Notes under the pieces: model-generated | What the model was told of the DNA's origin: nothing | The model's database searches: none | Seen by the model: only the letters and a program-made list of their open reading frames with translations | Shown here: piece by piece, positions 37,590 through 46,165 of the stretch | Numbering within the stretch: position 1 is the stretch's first letter | Layout of the letters: each line of letters begins with the position of its first letter | Assembly: GCF_015291725.1 (NCBI RefSeq) | Contig: NZ_CP030038.1 | Location: 7,243,001-7,307,000 of the forward strand | Source of the DNA: Bradyrhizobium sp. CCBAU 51765 | GTDB lineage: Bacteria; Pseudomonadota; Alphaproteobacteria; Rhizobiales; Xanthobacteraceae | DNA: 64,000 nucleotides | Reading direction: 5' to 3' | Translations under genes and position numbers: made by a program

Positions 37590-38543
37590 CAAAGATAGGC
37601 GCGCCCGCGCCACAGGTTGCTTTTTAGCTTCCTTAATTGAAGATCACTTTTGGTCAGCAAGTGGCCGGCTGCTCTGCCCCGTCTGCTTGGTCCGACCGGC
37701 CTCACAACAAGACGCGTCGTCGCGATAGACGTACCGGTCCGGCCGGATTTGGCGAGGTCTTCCACACTGAACGCTTGCGCGCCGCGTTTGACGAGCGCCA
37801 CCGCGGTGGCCAGGGCGCCGCGGTGATTCTGACCATTCGCTTCCATGCCCGAGTTGGCGATTCCGTTCGCTGCGCAATACTTGCGCCTCAGTTTCCGCCC
37901 ACCAGCTCCACATTGACTGTGACGACGAGCGCGATACCGGCGACGCACCTGTCACGCGATCCATGCCGAGCCTCCAGCGCGGACAGCCCGTATGGGCCGA
38001 CGTTGGCCCTCTTCCTGACGCATGTTGCTATCCAGCATGAGCTGGATACAAATCTGAGCGAAATCCAGGGCCGATTTGATGCGGGCGACGCTGTGCATAC
38101 CCTCTCCAGGTGTAGCGCGATCGGGCGACTTATCCATTGACCACCATCTCACCGTCCATATGGAGCCTTGATCGCGTCAAAGACCGTTTCGAGCGGACCT
38201 GGCGCGATCGTACGCCACGAGATGATGGCGCAGGGCTCGGCAGGCACTAAAAGCAGCATCATGGGTCTTCCTTCAATCTCATCTCGGACGACTACCATCC
38301 GTCGGCATCGACGATCGGGTCGGCAGGACAGCAGCAAGTGTCGTACCAGTTGCAAAAAACACTGAAAGTCCGTCGAAAGTAATGGTTTGGCAGACACTTG
38401 AAATCCGCTGATACCTGGACACGACCAGTCCAGACATGGGTCGGGAATACGACAGCCGCCGCTCGGGTGATAGCTGCAGAGAGTTGACCCGGATAAAGAC
38501 GAAGGCCGTACATCGGGTTGCCACGGTGCCCCGTCGGGCACAC
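37590..38543 (-). pseudogene. decayed coding interval between nifW and fixB
   Basis: 954 bases on the nifW-fixB strand with protein-like pieces in different frames: a frame from GTG 38543 (MCPTGHRGNPMYGLRLYP) stops near 38292; another continues as DEIEGRPMMLLLVPAEPCAI...FDAIKAPYGR to a stop at 38149; further pieces (MDKSPDRATPGEGMHSVARI from 38137, then ALVKRGAQAFSVEDLAKSG at about 37780) follow. I read this as one or two frameshifted genes of unknown function. It is not recognisably fixA. Confidence 0.45.
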
Positions 38544-38562
38544 CTTGCAGTGGAACGCTAGA

Positions 38563-38904
38563 TCACTTCAGCTCGCTCAATGGGACAAAGGCCGCCGCCT
38601 TCTTAGGGTCTGCGGCGCCCTCCTTCAAAACCTTGAACACTCGCTGGTCGATCGGTGACGATGCCACGAAATCCGCATAGGCCCGCTCCAGCATCGCCTT
38701 GCACCGAGCTCTGATTTCCGGCTCTGCGGCACCAGCAAATTGCTCTTTTGCAAAGTATTGTCCCATGCGCTTTAAGATGTGAAGGCGCGCGACATTCACG
38801 ATTTTAGGGTCGTAATCGACGCCAAGTAGCGAAAAAAAATCCTCCGCCGATGAGGCCTTGCTGAGCCGATCCAGGATACCGGCTGCCGGGGATGAGTTGA
38901 TCAT
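38563..38904 (-). CDS. nifW: nitrogenase-stabilising protein NifW
   Basis: 113-aa NifW: SSAEDFFSLLGVDYDPKIVNVARLH and LHILKRMGQYFA, then LERAYADFVASSP match the family. NifW helps protect or mature the MoFe protein. It lies at the head of the nifW-fixBCX strand, 318 bases after nifV. No clear -24/-12 element was found in that gap. Confidence 0.95.
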   Translation of the reverse strand: MINSSPAAGILDRLSKASSAEDFFSLLGVDYDPKIVNVARLHILKRMGQYFAKEQFAGAAEPEIRARCKAMLERAYADFVASSPIDQRVFKVLKEGAADPKKAAAFVPLSELK

Positions 38905-39222
38905 GAAAAATTCTCCTTCGGATTAGCTCTGGACGGTAACTGCTGGCGGGATCAATGGCCAAACCACGATCGAGGCTGACGCTCGTCAGGAGGTCGCCGG
39001 ACCGGAACTCAGCGCGAGAAGACGCCGATTGGCAGTGCGGGGCGGCTCGCCATTGGGTAGGAGGTCACAGCATGTATGGCGGAACGGGAAGTAAGATCTG
39101 GAGATGAGATCGCGCCAGGGGATCTGACGTGCGAAAGCTGGACGCCGTGCGGGCCCATCAGCGATATCGGACGCCATCCTTGCGGCGCGTCTGTTTACGC
39201 AAACGCCGCTGGACACGGCTTT
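38905..39222. other. nifV-nifW intergenic region
   Basis: 318 bases with no supported gene. I searched it for a minus-strand -24/-12 element and a TGT-N10-ACA site and saw neither. Confidence 0.4.
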
Positions 39223-40428
39223 TCACGCGGGGTGGGTTGCCAGGCATCCGCACACGTCGCGCCAGATCGCCGCCACGGTTTCGCGCTCGACCGAGCGCTT
39301 GTGCTCGATGGCATATTTGCGGACTCGCGACAGAATCTGTCTGGCTTGATCGGCGTTGGCGACGAGCTGCAGTTCATCGAGTAACGCGGTGATCGCCCCA
39401 AGTCCGGAATGCTTGCCGATCACAAAGCGGTTGCAGCGGCCAAACAAAACGGGATCAAGCGATTGATAGGTGCGTTGATCCTTCAAAAGGCCAGCGACAT
39501 GAATGCCGGATTCGTGCGTAAATACATGCTCTCCGACGATGGCCTTGTTCACAGGAATCGCACGTGCGGCCGCGGCTGCAACCACCGCGGCGACGTTCTC
39601 GAGCTCCGGGAGTATGATGCCAGTCTCGCGCCCGTAGAGCTGTTTGAGTGCGACCGCGATTTCCTCGAGCGGGGCATTTCCGGCCCGCTCGCCCAGCCCG
39701 ATGACGGTCACTGAGGCGTGGCTCACGCCGGCCTTGATAGCGGAGAGCGTGTTGGCGGTTGCGAGTCCGAGATCATCGTGACCGTGAAATTCGAGTTCGA
39801 GATCGGTGGTCGCACGCAAATTCCTGACCAGCACGTAGGTTGCGTCGGGATCGAGCACACTGAGCGTATCTGCAATACGAAAGCGACGCGCGCCCGCGGC
39901 TTTTGCAGTTGCCATCAGTCTGATGAGAAAATCGATGTCGGCGCGGGAGGAGTCCTCACCACCGACGGCGACCTCAAGTCCGCGCGCACGGGCATAGCCT
40001 ACCAGGCGCTTCACCCGTTCCAGCGCCAGGTCGCGATGACCACCTAGCTTGGCCGCGATCTGGACGTCGGAGGTCGGGATCGACATATTGATCATGGATA
40101 CCCTTGCTTCGATGGCCGCGTCGACATCCGATTCTCGCATCCGGCACCAGCCTATGGTGGTCAGCGGAAGATCTGCTTCGACAATGGCGCGAATGGCGGA
40201 GATCTCCTCGTTGCCCATCGCCGGCGTTCCCGCCTCGATCTCCGTGACTCCGGCCCGCGCCAGCGCCTGCGCAATCGCTAGCTTTTCCTCTGTGGTGAAC
40301 GCAACGCCAGGTGCCTGCTCGCCGTCGCGTAATGTCGTGTCGTTGAGCACGGTGGGCTTGGCGCGCACCTGGTCGGACCAAGACGATTTTGCGGCGGTGC
40401 TAGCGGCAATCACGCGAGAGCTCCTCAT
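39223..40428 (-). CDS. nifV: homocitrate synthase NifV
   Basis: 401-aa acyltransferase of the HMG-CoA-lyase-like TIM-barrel group; makes homocitrate, the organic ligand of FeMo-cofactor. NDTTLRDGEQAPGVAF holds the active-site Asp/Arg; EFHGHDDLGLATAN and VGEHVFTHESGIHV hold the metal-binding His residues. It lies 202 bases after nifQ. A bacterial nifV means homocitrate need not come only from the host plant. Confidence 0.95.
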   Translation of the reverse strand: MRSSRVIAASTAAKSSWSDQVRAKPTVLNDTTLRDGEQAPGVAFTTEEKLAIAQALARAGVTEIEAGTPAMGNEEISAIRAIVEADLPLTTIGWCRMRESDVDAAIEARVSMINMSIPTSDVQIAAKLGGHRDLALERVKRLVGYARARGLEVAVGGEDSSRADIDFLIRLMATAKAAGARRFRIADTLSVLDPDATYVLVRNLRATTDLELEFHGHDDLGLATANTLSAIKAGVSHASVTVIGLGERAGNAPLEEIAVALKQLYGRETGIILPELENVAAVVAAAAARAIPVNKAIVGEHVFTHESGIHVAGLLKDQRTYQSLDPVLFGRCNRFVIGKHSGLGAITALLDELQLVANADQARQILSRVRKYAIEHKRSVERETVAAIWRDVCGCLATHPA

Positions 40429-40460
40429 TGTTTGACCGACCTAAGCTTCAGCAAATGGAT

Positions 40461-40476
40461 TGTCGTAAATGCGACA
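40461..40476. promoter_or_regulatory. possible NifA site (TGT-N10-ACA) upstream of nifV
   Basis: TGTCGTAAATGCGACA is a perfect, palindromic NifA-type site, but it is only 33 bases before the nifV start and I see no -24/-12 element at the proper distance on either strand. Confidence 0.4.
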
Positions 40477-40630
40477 GGCTCATGAAGCGGACGCCTTGCC
40501 TATTGCCCCGCTGAGTTCGAACTTCAATGCAGTTGCGGCACGCCAGGATGTGAGAATTGTTGCGGAGCACTTGAGCCCGCCGCCGCCTTGGACACATGGT
40601 CGCTCGCTCGAAACGGCGTCGGCCGCGCCC

Positions 40631-41422
40631 TCAACCTTCCGCGCGGCTTACCAAATCCTGCGAGGCTTTCTCCGATGATGGTGCGATCGCGGACCCTTGT
40701 GGCAGCTCAGATGGCCAGTCACCGGCAACGACCGGCCGAGCGGCCTGCAACAGAAAATCCCGCCGGCGCTCGGTCATCCGGCTCTCACCGCTTTCTTCGC
40801 CGAAGCAGATGTTGAAGTCGTCACATTGGTTGCACACGGGTGTCGTGCACATCACGAGGCCTTCATTCTCGCAAAGCATGCGGTAGAAGAAGCGCTTCCA
40901 GCGCATATTGTTGACATTGCGCGCGGCGAGCGGCGCGAAATGGCGGCTCAGCAGCCGGGAGAGTTCGCCGCGATTGCGCAAGCCGAGAGCTTCCCACAGA
41001 TGGCCTGGCTCAATGGCGCGCCGCGCTATCATGGCAGCCAGCCAGCGGCCAATATCCCGTTCCGTCGAGCGTTGCTTGAGCAAGAGATCGCGCAGCATTG
41101 CGATCTCTTCGTCCCCTCCGCACCTGAAAACCGAGAGCTGCTCCGCGAGCTTGATCTCAAGCGAGGGAAAGTACTGCTCCAGCAAGGCCGCCAGTTCAAG
41201 GCCGGACAGGCCGGCCTTCTCGGGAAGGGAGCCACCATCCATTGTGGCAGCCGCCAAGATAGACGCTAAGACATGGCAATCGAAATTGCTGTCAATGGCA
41301 ATATCGGCATCTGCAGGAGGCACACCGGTGAGTAGGCGGTAGGTTGCAATTCCCCTGTGCATCTGACTGTTGGCCTCAACGGCACAATCAGCCATCAACG
41401 GAAGGAAGTGCACTTCGGACAT
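40631..41422 (-). CDS. nifQ: molybdenum-donating protein NifQ
   Basis: 263-aa NifQ with the C-terminal cluster motif C-x4-C-x2-C-x5-C (CTTPVCNQCDDFNIC). NifQ is a Fe-S protein that gives molybdenum to the NifEN/NifH FeMo-co assembly step. A GTG at 41440 would add six codons. The N-terminal ~60 residues are variable. It is downstream of nifH on the same strand, after a strong hairpin. Confidence 0.93.
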   Translation of the reverse strand: MSEVHFLPLMADCAVEANSQMHRGIATYRLLTGVPPADADIAIDSNFDCHVLASILAAATMDGGSLPEKAGLSGLELAALLEQYFPSLEIKLAEQLSVFRCGGDEEIAMLRDLLLKQRSTERDIGRWLAAMIARRAIEPGHLWEALGLRNRGELSRLLSRHFAPLAARNVNNMRWKRFFYRMLCENEGLVMCTTPVCNQCDDFNICFGEESGESRMTERRRDFLLQAARPVVAGDWPSELPQGSAIAPSSEKASQDLVSRAEG

Positions 41423-41492
41423 AATTTTGCGAGTTTCCACAATGGTCTGGCTTGAGCTGCCGCATCCTGGTTTTGATCAGGGTCGATCGTCA

Positions 41493-41536
41493 GAATGCCG
41501 GCCTCCCGGGATGGGCGGTGAGGGAGACCGGCATTC
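41493..41536 (-). other. hairpin between nifH and nifQ
   Basis: 15-bp inverted repeat GAATGCCGGCCTCCC / GGGAGACCGGCATTC with one mismatch and a 14-nt loop, 36 bases after the nifH stop. No U-run follows, so mRNA 3'-end protection or partial attenuation is likelier than full termination. Confidence 0.75.
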
Positions 41537-41571
41537 GTCGCGCGCCTTCGCAAGGCCGCGAGTCGCGACCT

Positions 41572-42456
41572 TTACGAGGCCGCGAGTTCGGCGGCGGTCT
41601 TGCCGACGATGGATTCGTCCACGGGCTTCATAATGCCATGCTCCATCAGCATGTCCTCGAGCTCGTCCATGGAGATTGGAGTCGGGATGATGCCTTTGCC
41701 GCCATTTTTGTGAACCTTGGTCGCAAGATTGCGATAGTGATCGGCCTGCTTGGAATCGGGTGCATACTCGAGCACTGTCATGCGGCGTAACTCGGCATGC
41801 TGCACCACGTTGTCGCGCGGCACGAAGTAGATCAGCTGAGTGCCTAGCTTCTTGGCCAACGCTTCCGCCAGTTCCAGCTCCTTGTCGGTCTGCCGCTCAT
41901 TGCAGATCAGACCGCCCAGCCGCACACCGCCAGAGTTTGCGTATTTCAGGATTCCCTTGGAAATATTGTTCGCGGCATACATAGCCATCATTTCACCGGA
42001 CATCACGATATAGATTTCCTGCGCCTTGTTCTCGCGGATCGGCATCGCAAAGCCACCGCAAACGACGTCGCCGAGCACGTCATATGAGACATAGTCAATG
42101 TTTTCGTAGGCGCCGTTCTCCTCCAGGAAATTGATCGAGGTAATGACGCCGCGGCCGGCGCAGCCGACACCCGGCTCAGGACCACCAGACTCCACGCAGC
42201 GAATGTCCTTGTAGCCGACCTTCATTACGTCCTCGAGCTCGAGGTCCTCCACGCTGCCGGCACTCGCTGCAAGGCTCAAAATCGTGTCTTGCGCCTTGGC
42301 GTGCAAAATCAGGCGGGTCGAGTCCGCTTTCGGGTCGCACCCTACAATCAGGATTTTCTGGCCCATCTCAGCCAGCGCCGCCAGCGTGTTCTGCGAAGTG
42401 GTCGACTTGCCGATGCCGCCCTTCCCGTAGAACGCGATTTGTCTCAGTGAAGACAT
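41572..42456 (-). CDS. nifH: nitrogenase iron protein NifH
   Basis: 294-aa Fe protein, the obligate electron donor to MoFe protein. It has Walker A GKGGIGKSTTSQN, the cluster Cys in GCAGRGV and in VVCGGFAMP, and the switch region DPKADSTRLIL. The start at 42456 (MSSLRQIAFYGK) gives exactly the Bradyrhizobium NifH length; nine extra upstream codons are open. Monocistronic-like placement with its own sigma-54 promoter, separate from nifK. Confidence 0.99.
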   Translation of the reverse strand: MSSLRQIAFYGKGGIGKSTTSQNTLAALAEMGQKILIVGCDPKADSTRLILHAKAQDTILSLAASAGSVEDLELEDVMKVGYKDIRCVESGGPEPGVGCAGRGVITSINFLEENGAYENIDYVSYDVLGDVVCGGFAMPIRENKAQEIYIVMSGEMMAMYAANNISKGILKYANSGGVRLGGLICNERQTDKELELAEALAKKLGTQLIYFVPRDNVVQHAELRRMTVLEYAPDSKQADHYRNLATKVHKNGGKGIIPTPISMDELEDMLMEHGIMKPVDESIVGKTAAELAAS

Positions 42457-42616
42457 GTTGCTCTCCATCAACCGATTTGCCAAAGTTGCGCGCTTCTTGC
42501 GCGCGAGCTTGTTTCTCTCTCAGAAACGGGGCACACGGGTTTAGGGAAGGAGCACATCGCTCGTCTTACGCGTCGGCGTGCACTCAGCCCTCACTCAGTG
42601 TTGCTGCCGCTTCTTA

Positions 42617-42631
42617 GCAACCGCCGTGCCA
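42617..42631 (-). promoter_or_regulatory. sigma-54 -24/-12 promoter of nifH
   Basis: On the minus strand TGGCAC-GGCGG-TTGC is a perfect -24/-12 element, predicting a ~150-base leader before nifH. Confidence 0.93.
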
Positions 42632-42732
42632 ACGCTTGACCGCGCTCCTTAACCTTCTGATTACGTTTCCGAAAACCAACTAGCTGGTGAGCAAGGTCCT
42701 GGCTGCTTTGGATCTAACAGGATCTGCGCGGC

Positions 42733-42748
42733 TGTCAGAAAACTAACA
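42733..42748. promoter_or_regulatory. NifA upstream activator site
   Basis: TGT-CAGAAAACTA-ACA, about 105 bases from the nifH promoter and about 150 bases from the possible divergent promoter at 42896. Confidence 0.85.
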
Positions 42749-42895
42749 ACGACTACAATCATCACCGCGAAAACACCGATTTGGCGCGCCTGTTCCGATG
42801 TCTTCAGTTGTGGAACGGAAGTTGCTCCGATCTCAGGATAGTGAATATGCCAGTCGGGCCCGAAACCTGGCGCACCAGCGGTGAGGTTGCATACA

Positions 42896-42910
42896 TGGTA
42901 CGGCGCTTGG
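42896..42910 (+). promoter_or_regulatory. possible sigma-54 promoter for the ArsC-like gene
   Basis: TGGTAC-GGCGC-TTGG resembles a -24/-12 element but lacks the GC of the -12 box, so it is tentative. Confidence 0.35.
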
Positions 42911-42998
42911 TGCGCTGACTTTGAAGAAATTGAACGGGCTCCCGAAGCAGCCGCGGCTTGCCAATCGTTCAGCTCCAGCGCGCCTACATAGGTATATC

Positions 42999-43412
42999 GT
43001 GGCGACAATCATCTTCTATCAGAAGCCCGGCTGCGCCACTAACGCGCGCCAGATTCAAGCGCTGAAGTCCGCCGGCCCCGACGTGATAGCCCAAGACATC
43101 TTGAAGGAGCCATGGGATGGGGAGGAGTTACGTAGGTTCTTCGGCCATATGCCCGTCGGCTCCTGGTTGAACCGAGCTGCGGCACGTATCAAGTCAGGCG
43201 AAGTCAATCCCGATACTATCGACACGGAAAGCGCACTCGCATTGATGGTGGGCGATCCGCTCCTGATACGACGACTGCTGATCGACATAGGCGGGGCACG
43301 ATTTGCCGGGCTCGATCATGAGTCCGCGCTGTCACTGCTTGGCCGCAAGACGCAAGAAAATCTCGAGGGATGCTTGCACGAAGCAAACCTCACGCGTTGT
43401 CCGCAGACCTGA
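42999..43412 (+). CDS. nitrogenase-associated protein, ArsC-like
   Basis: 137-aa thioredoxin-fold protein of the ArsC/Spx superfamily, subgroup found beside nif genes (nitrogenase-associated protein). The start of the fold is ATIIFYQKPGCATNARQ, with only one Cys of a CxxC in the active loop, followed by DILKEPWDGEELRRFFG. The GTG at 42999 sits directly at the fold; 26 more codons are open upstream. Divergent from nifH, possibly sharing its NifA site. Confidence 0.83.
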   Translation: MATIIFYQKPGCATNARQIQALKSAGPDVIAQDILKEPWDGEELRRFFGHMPVGSWLNRAAARIKSGEVNPDTIDTESALALMVGDPLLIRRLLIDIGGARFAGLDHESALSLLGRKTQENLEGCLHEANLTRCPQT

Positions 43413-43600
43413 GGAAACGAAGAAGCCTCCCCCAGGGCGCCTAACAAGCCAAAGATGACGCCTCCCACTCTCGGCTTTCTGCGGCTTCTTGAAGAGACCG
43501 GACTCTCTTGAATTGAATAACGATCAGAACAGATCTCGACGCTTCGCGGCCGTGATCCTTATGCAACTTAGCGGCATAATTGCGCTCTGCTCGCTCCATT

Positions 43601-43614
43601 TTGATCGGCATCAA
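43601..43614. promoter_or_regulatory. FixK/FNR box for the OmpW-type porin
   Basis: TTGAT-CGGC-ATCAA is a perfect FixK/FNR palindrome. Centred 41 bases upstream, it predicts a start near 43648 and hence oxygen-limited expression of the gene at 43688. Confidence 0.85.
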
Positions 43615-43646
43615 ATCTCCGCCATTAGCTTTGTGTGACAGAGATC

Positions 43647-43672
43647 TCGCGCGGCTCTTCGCGCGATTTTTT
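43647..43672 (+). other. 5'-leader hairpin followed by six T, just before the porin start codon
   Basis: Perfect 7-bp stem TCGCGCG/CGCGCGA with loop GCTCTT and then TTTTTT. It lies 5 bases before the ribosome site. It looks like an intrinsic terminator, but the predicted transcription start falls at its first base, so it more likely forms the 5' end of the mRNA. Confidence 0.7.
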
Positions 43673-43687
43673 GGAATGGAGAATTCG

Positions 43688-44419
43688 ATGAGAACAAGGA
43701 GAGTTCTGACGAGGGCATCACTCCTCGCGCTAGCAACCTCGTTGGCCAGCATCCCGGTACAGGCTGCAGATCTGGCCCGGGCGCCGATCTACTATAAAGC
43801 GCCCGCGATCGAACCCTTCAATCCATGGATGATCCGCCTGCGCGTGCTTGGCGTTTTGCCGGATACCTCAGGCAGCTCAGTCAGCGTCGCCGGGGCGCCC
43901 TCGCTGTCCTCACCAAGTTCTGGGCTTTCGATCAGCGATCAAGCCATACCCGAGCTCGACATCACCTACTTCTTCACGCCAAACGTTGCCGCCGAACTCA
44001 TTCTTGGCGTGACCAGCCATCACATCAGCGGCAATGGCGCGCTGACTGGCCTCGATATCGGCAAAGCTTGGCTGTTGCCGCCAACATTGACCCTGCAATA
44101 TCACTTCGCCGATCTCGGCGCGCTCAAGCCCTATATCGGCGCGGGCATCAACTACACCGCCTTCTTCAACCAATCGGCAGCCAATACGTCGCTCGGCGGT
44201 CTTGCCGTTACGGATTTGCGCATCAGCAACCAATTCGGCGCGGCGGTCCAATTCGGCTTCGATTACATGCTTGATCGTAACTGGGGCCTCAACTTTGACG
44301 TGAAGAAGCTATGGCTGCGGCCGGAGTACTCCGCGACCGTAAACAATTCGATTCCCGTCACCGGGCGAGCCAACATCGATCCATGGCTCGTCAGCGGCGG
44401 CGTCACTTACAAGTTCTGA
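43688..44419 (+). CDS. OmpW-family outer-membrane protein
   Basis: 243-aa eight-stranded beta-barrel. Signal peptide residues 1-26 end SIPVQA; the mature part follows OmpW: WMIRLRVLGVLP, ELDITYFFTPNVAAELIL, LGALKPYIGAGINYTAFF, and ends in VSGGVTYKF with the C-terminal Phe needed for barrel assembly. Small hydrophobic-solute channel in the outer membrane. The ATG at 43688 has ggag 6 bases upstream; another ATG at 43676 is inside that site. Confidence 0.93.
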   Translation: MRTRRVLTRASLLALATSLASIPVQAADLARAPIYYKAPAIEPFNPWMIRLRVLGVLPDTSGSSVSVAGAPSLSSPSSGLSISDQAIPELDITYFFTPNVAAELILGVTSHHISGNGALTGLDIGKAWLLPPTLTLQYHFADLGALKPYIGAGINYTAFFNQSAANTSLGGLAVTDLRISNQFGAAVQFGFDYMLDRNWGLNFDVKKLWLRPEYSATVNNSIPVTGRANIDPWLVSGGVTYKF

Positions 44420-44842
44420 CGCTAGAACAGGACCAGAAAGAGAAATCCGCTTGATCAACCCGGACGCGGCGAGCTCATCCAGCGCGTCCCCTAACCTCAC
44501 CGCAGTGCAAGCAGAGCGAGATGACGCGTCAAGGGCACGTCATTTCGCAAAACGCCGGAGCCATTTGCAGCAAAGATCTTGCTGTGAGCTACGAATCGCG
44601 CGGCATGGAGTGACCGTACACAAACAGATTGACCTAGAATGCGCGCGTTGCAAAGGCGCCACTTGCCGATAGGGCCGGAGAAGAAGGGCGGCACGCGCGG
44701 AAACGTCAATGACTTGCTGTTCTCATCCGGGGCGTGATAGCTACGCTCAATCTCAGACGATCTGACCTCCGAGCGGCCAGCTCATCGCCGGACAAGCCGT
44801 CGATGCTTGCTAGCCCGGGCAAGTGGCCGCTAATCGAGGCGT
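44420..44842. other. interval between porin and ferredoxin genes
   Basis: No gene recognised; the two flanking genes converge here. No obvious terminator hairpin was found. Confidence 0.4.
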
Positions 44843-45190
44843 CTAGCTTCGCTTTAACACCATCACAAGGCGGTCGACACGTTTTCCCTGCTTGAGGTGG
44901 GAGTTTACAATTTCGTCAATATCCTCAGGCGTGATCGCGCGATACCACACTCCATCGGGATAGACGACCATCAAGGGACCAGAGTTACAAAAGCCAAGGC
45001 AGCCTGCCATCGTGAAGCCAATATCGTTGAGGCCCTCCGCTTCGATCGCCTTGGCCATTCGATCCCACAGGGCTTGCGCGCCGGAGGCGCCACAGCTGCC
45101 GTGCGGATGAGTTGGCGGACGCTGCGTGTTGCAGGCAAATACATGATGCCTATAAAGTTGAGGAAGCTCGAATTCAGTTTCTGTGTTCAT
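44843..45190 (-). CDS. thioredoxin-like [2Fe-2S] ferredoxin
   Basis: 115-aa Shethna-type 2Fe-2S ferredoxin: first ligand Cys pair in FACNTQRP...GSCGASGA and second pair in GCLGFCNSGP, with thioredoxin fold (YRHHVFAC, LMVVYPDGVWY). In nitrogen fixers such ferredoxins protect or feed nitrogenase. A NifA-type site and a -24/-12-like element lie about 290-400 bases upstream. Confidence 0.87.
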   Translation of the reverse strand: MNTETEFELPQLYRHHVFACNTQRPPTHPHGSCGASGAQALWDRMAKAIEAEGLNDIGFTMAGCLGFCNSGPLMVVYPDGVWYRAITPEDIDEIVNSHLKQGKRVDRLVMVLKRS

Positions 45191-45417
45191 GCGCCTATCC
45201 TGTGATCAATGTGCTTCATCTGAGAAGAGACAAGATGCGAGCACATCGCAACCCACAATCTCTTACGATTGAACGCCGCATCAACCGAGTGATGCTTATG
45301 ATTCCCACTCGCGCTTGCCAAGGCGGGCAAAATGAACGAGCGCCATAGTGATTGTCGTCGCTGAAGATCAGCGATAGATATCTTCGCGTCCAGAGCAACC
45401 TCCTCGATCAACTTCAA
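45187..45417 (-). CDS. possible 76-aa ORF in the ferredoxin leader
   Basis: Frame from a TTG at 45417 (MKLIEEVALDAKISIADLQR...) ends overlapping the ferredoxin ATG by four bases (stop TGA at 45187-45189), a coupling-like arrangement. No ribosome site is evident and no family recognised. Confidence 0.3.
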   Translation of the reverse strand: MKLIEEVALDAKISIADLQRRQSLWRSFILPALASASGNHKHHSVDAAFNRKRLWVAMCSHLVSSQMKHIDHRIGA

Positions 45418-45483
45418 CCTCTTCTGCTCTCATCACGATCTTTCTGCTCCCGCATCACTTGCTCACCATCCAACTTCTGTAAA

Positions 45484-45498
45484 GCAAGTTGCGCACCA
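45484..45498 (-). promoter_or_regulatory. possible sigma-54 promoter of the 2Fe-2S ferredoxin gene
   Basis: Minus strand TGGTGC-GCAAC-TTGC keeps the GG and GC dinucleotides ten bases apart. Deviation in the CAC part lowers confidence; the NifA site upstream raises it. Confidence 0.6.
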
Positions 45499-45582
45499 GA
45501 AGCGTAACGTTCGTTTCTGCAACGAACCTTGCTTTGCGCCACTCATAATGATTGCGAAAGTTGCGACAAGGTCGTTCGCTAC

Positions 45583-45598
45583 TGTCTCGGACACGACA
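45583..45598. promoter_or_regulatory. NifA upstream activator site
   Basis: TGT-CTCGGACACG-ACA, about 90 bases upstream of the -24/-12 element at 45484. Confidence 0.7.
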
Positions 45599-46139
45599 AA
45601 CCTCGCACTGCGTTTGACCTCCCGCTTCACCGTTCTGCAATTTGTACGCAGAAAAACCGAGAAGCTCGGTTATTTTTCCAGCTCTGCGCTATCAAATCTT
45701 GGAATGAGCAGCGATCTTCATGACCGTCAAGCCGCCTAGCGAGGAGCTCGAAAATCGTGCGGAGAATCGAGCGCCGTGTTCTGCCATGGGTGATCGGCTG
45801 GCCGCATTGACTGGCGCGAGCCCACAGCATCTTTTTCGCCCTGAAGCTTGACGCTGCGTCGCGCCGCTGCCCATCTATAGAGCTGCCGCGAGAGCCCAAC
45901 GAGGCAGGGATGATCACCGAGTCACCTTTGAGGCTGCAGACCAGGCCGGTCGCAATTCCGATCGGCAGCACCGCTAAACCGCAACACATTGGGATCACGC
46001 TTTCATACGGCCGGTCAAGATGCGCTTGCAGTGGAGAATGCGGAACAACATGCACGTGCACATGAATGCATTTGCTCCTAACCAGTCCTAACCGCCGATG
46101 GTGTCGCCAATCGCTAAGAGCGTCGCACGAACCGCGGTT

Positions 46140-46154
46140 TGGCATGGCAGTTGC
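46140..46154 (+). promoter_or_regulatory. sigma-54-like promoter for candidate RNA
   Basis: TGGCAT-GGCAG-TTGC matches the -24/-12 consensus except one base (T for C). It predicts a start at about 46166. Confidence 0.55.
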
Positions 46155-46165
46155 AGCGCAGGCAA

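Noticed and set aside
37590..38152. Possible fixA upstream of fixB
   Set aside because: No frame shows ETF-beta motifs. In Bradyrhizobium fixA is separate from fixBCX, so its absence here is normal.
38160..38176. FixK-like TTGATCGCGTCAA
   Set aside because: Spacing is five instead of six between TTGA and TCAA.
42661..43008. 115-aa minus-strand ORF with a hydrophobic segment upstream of nifH
   Set aside because: It covers the nifH NifA site and the start of the divergent ArsC-like gene and ends just before the nifH promoter, and has no family match; probably chance.
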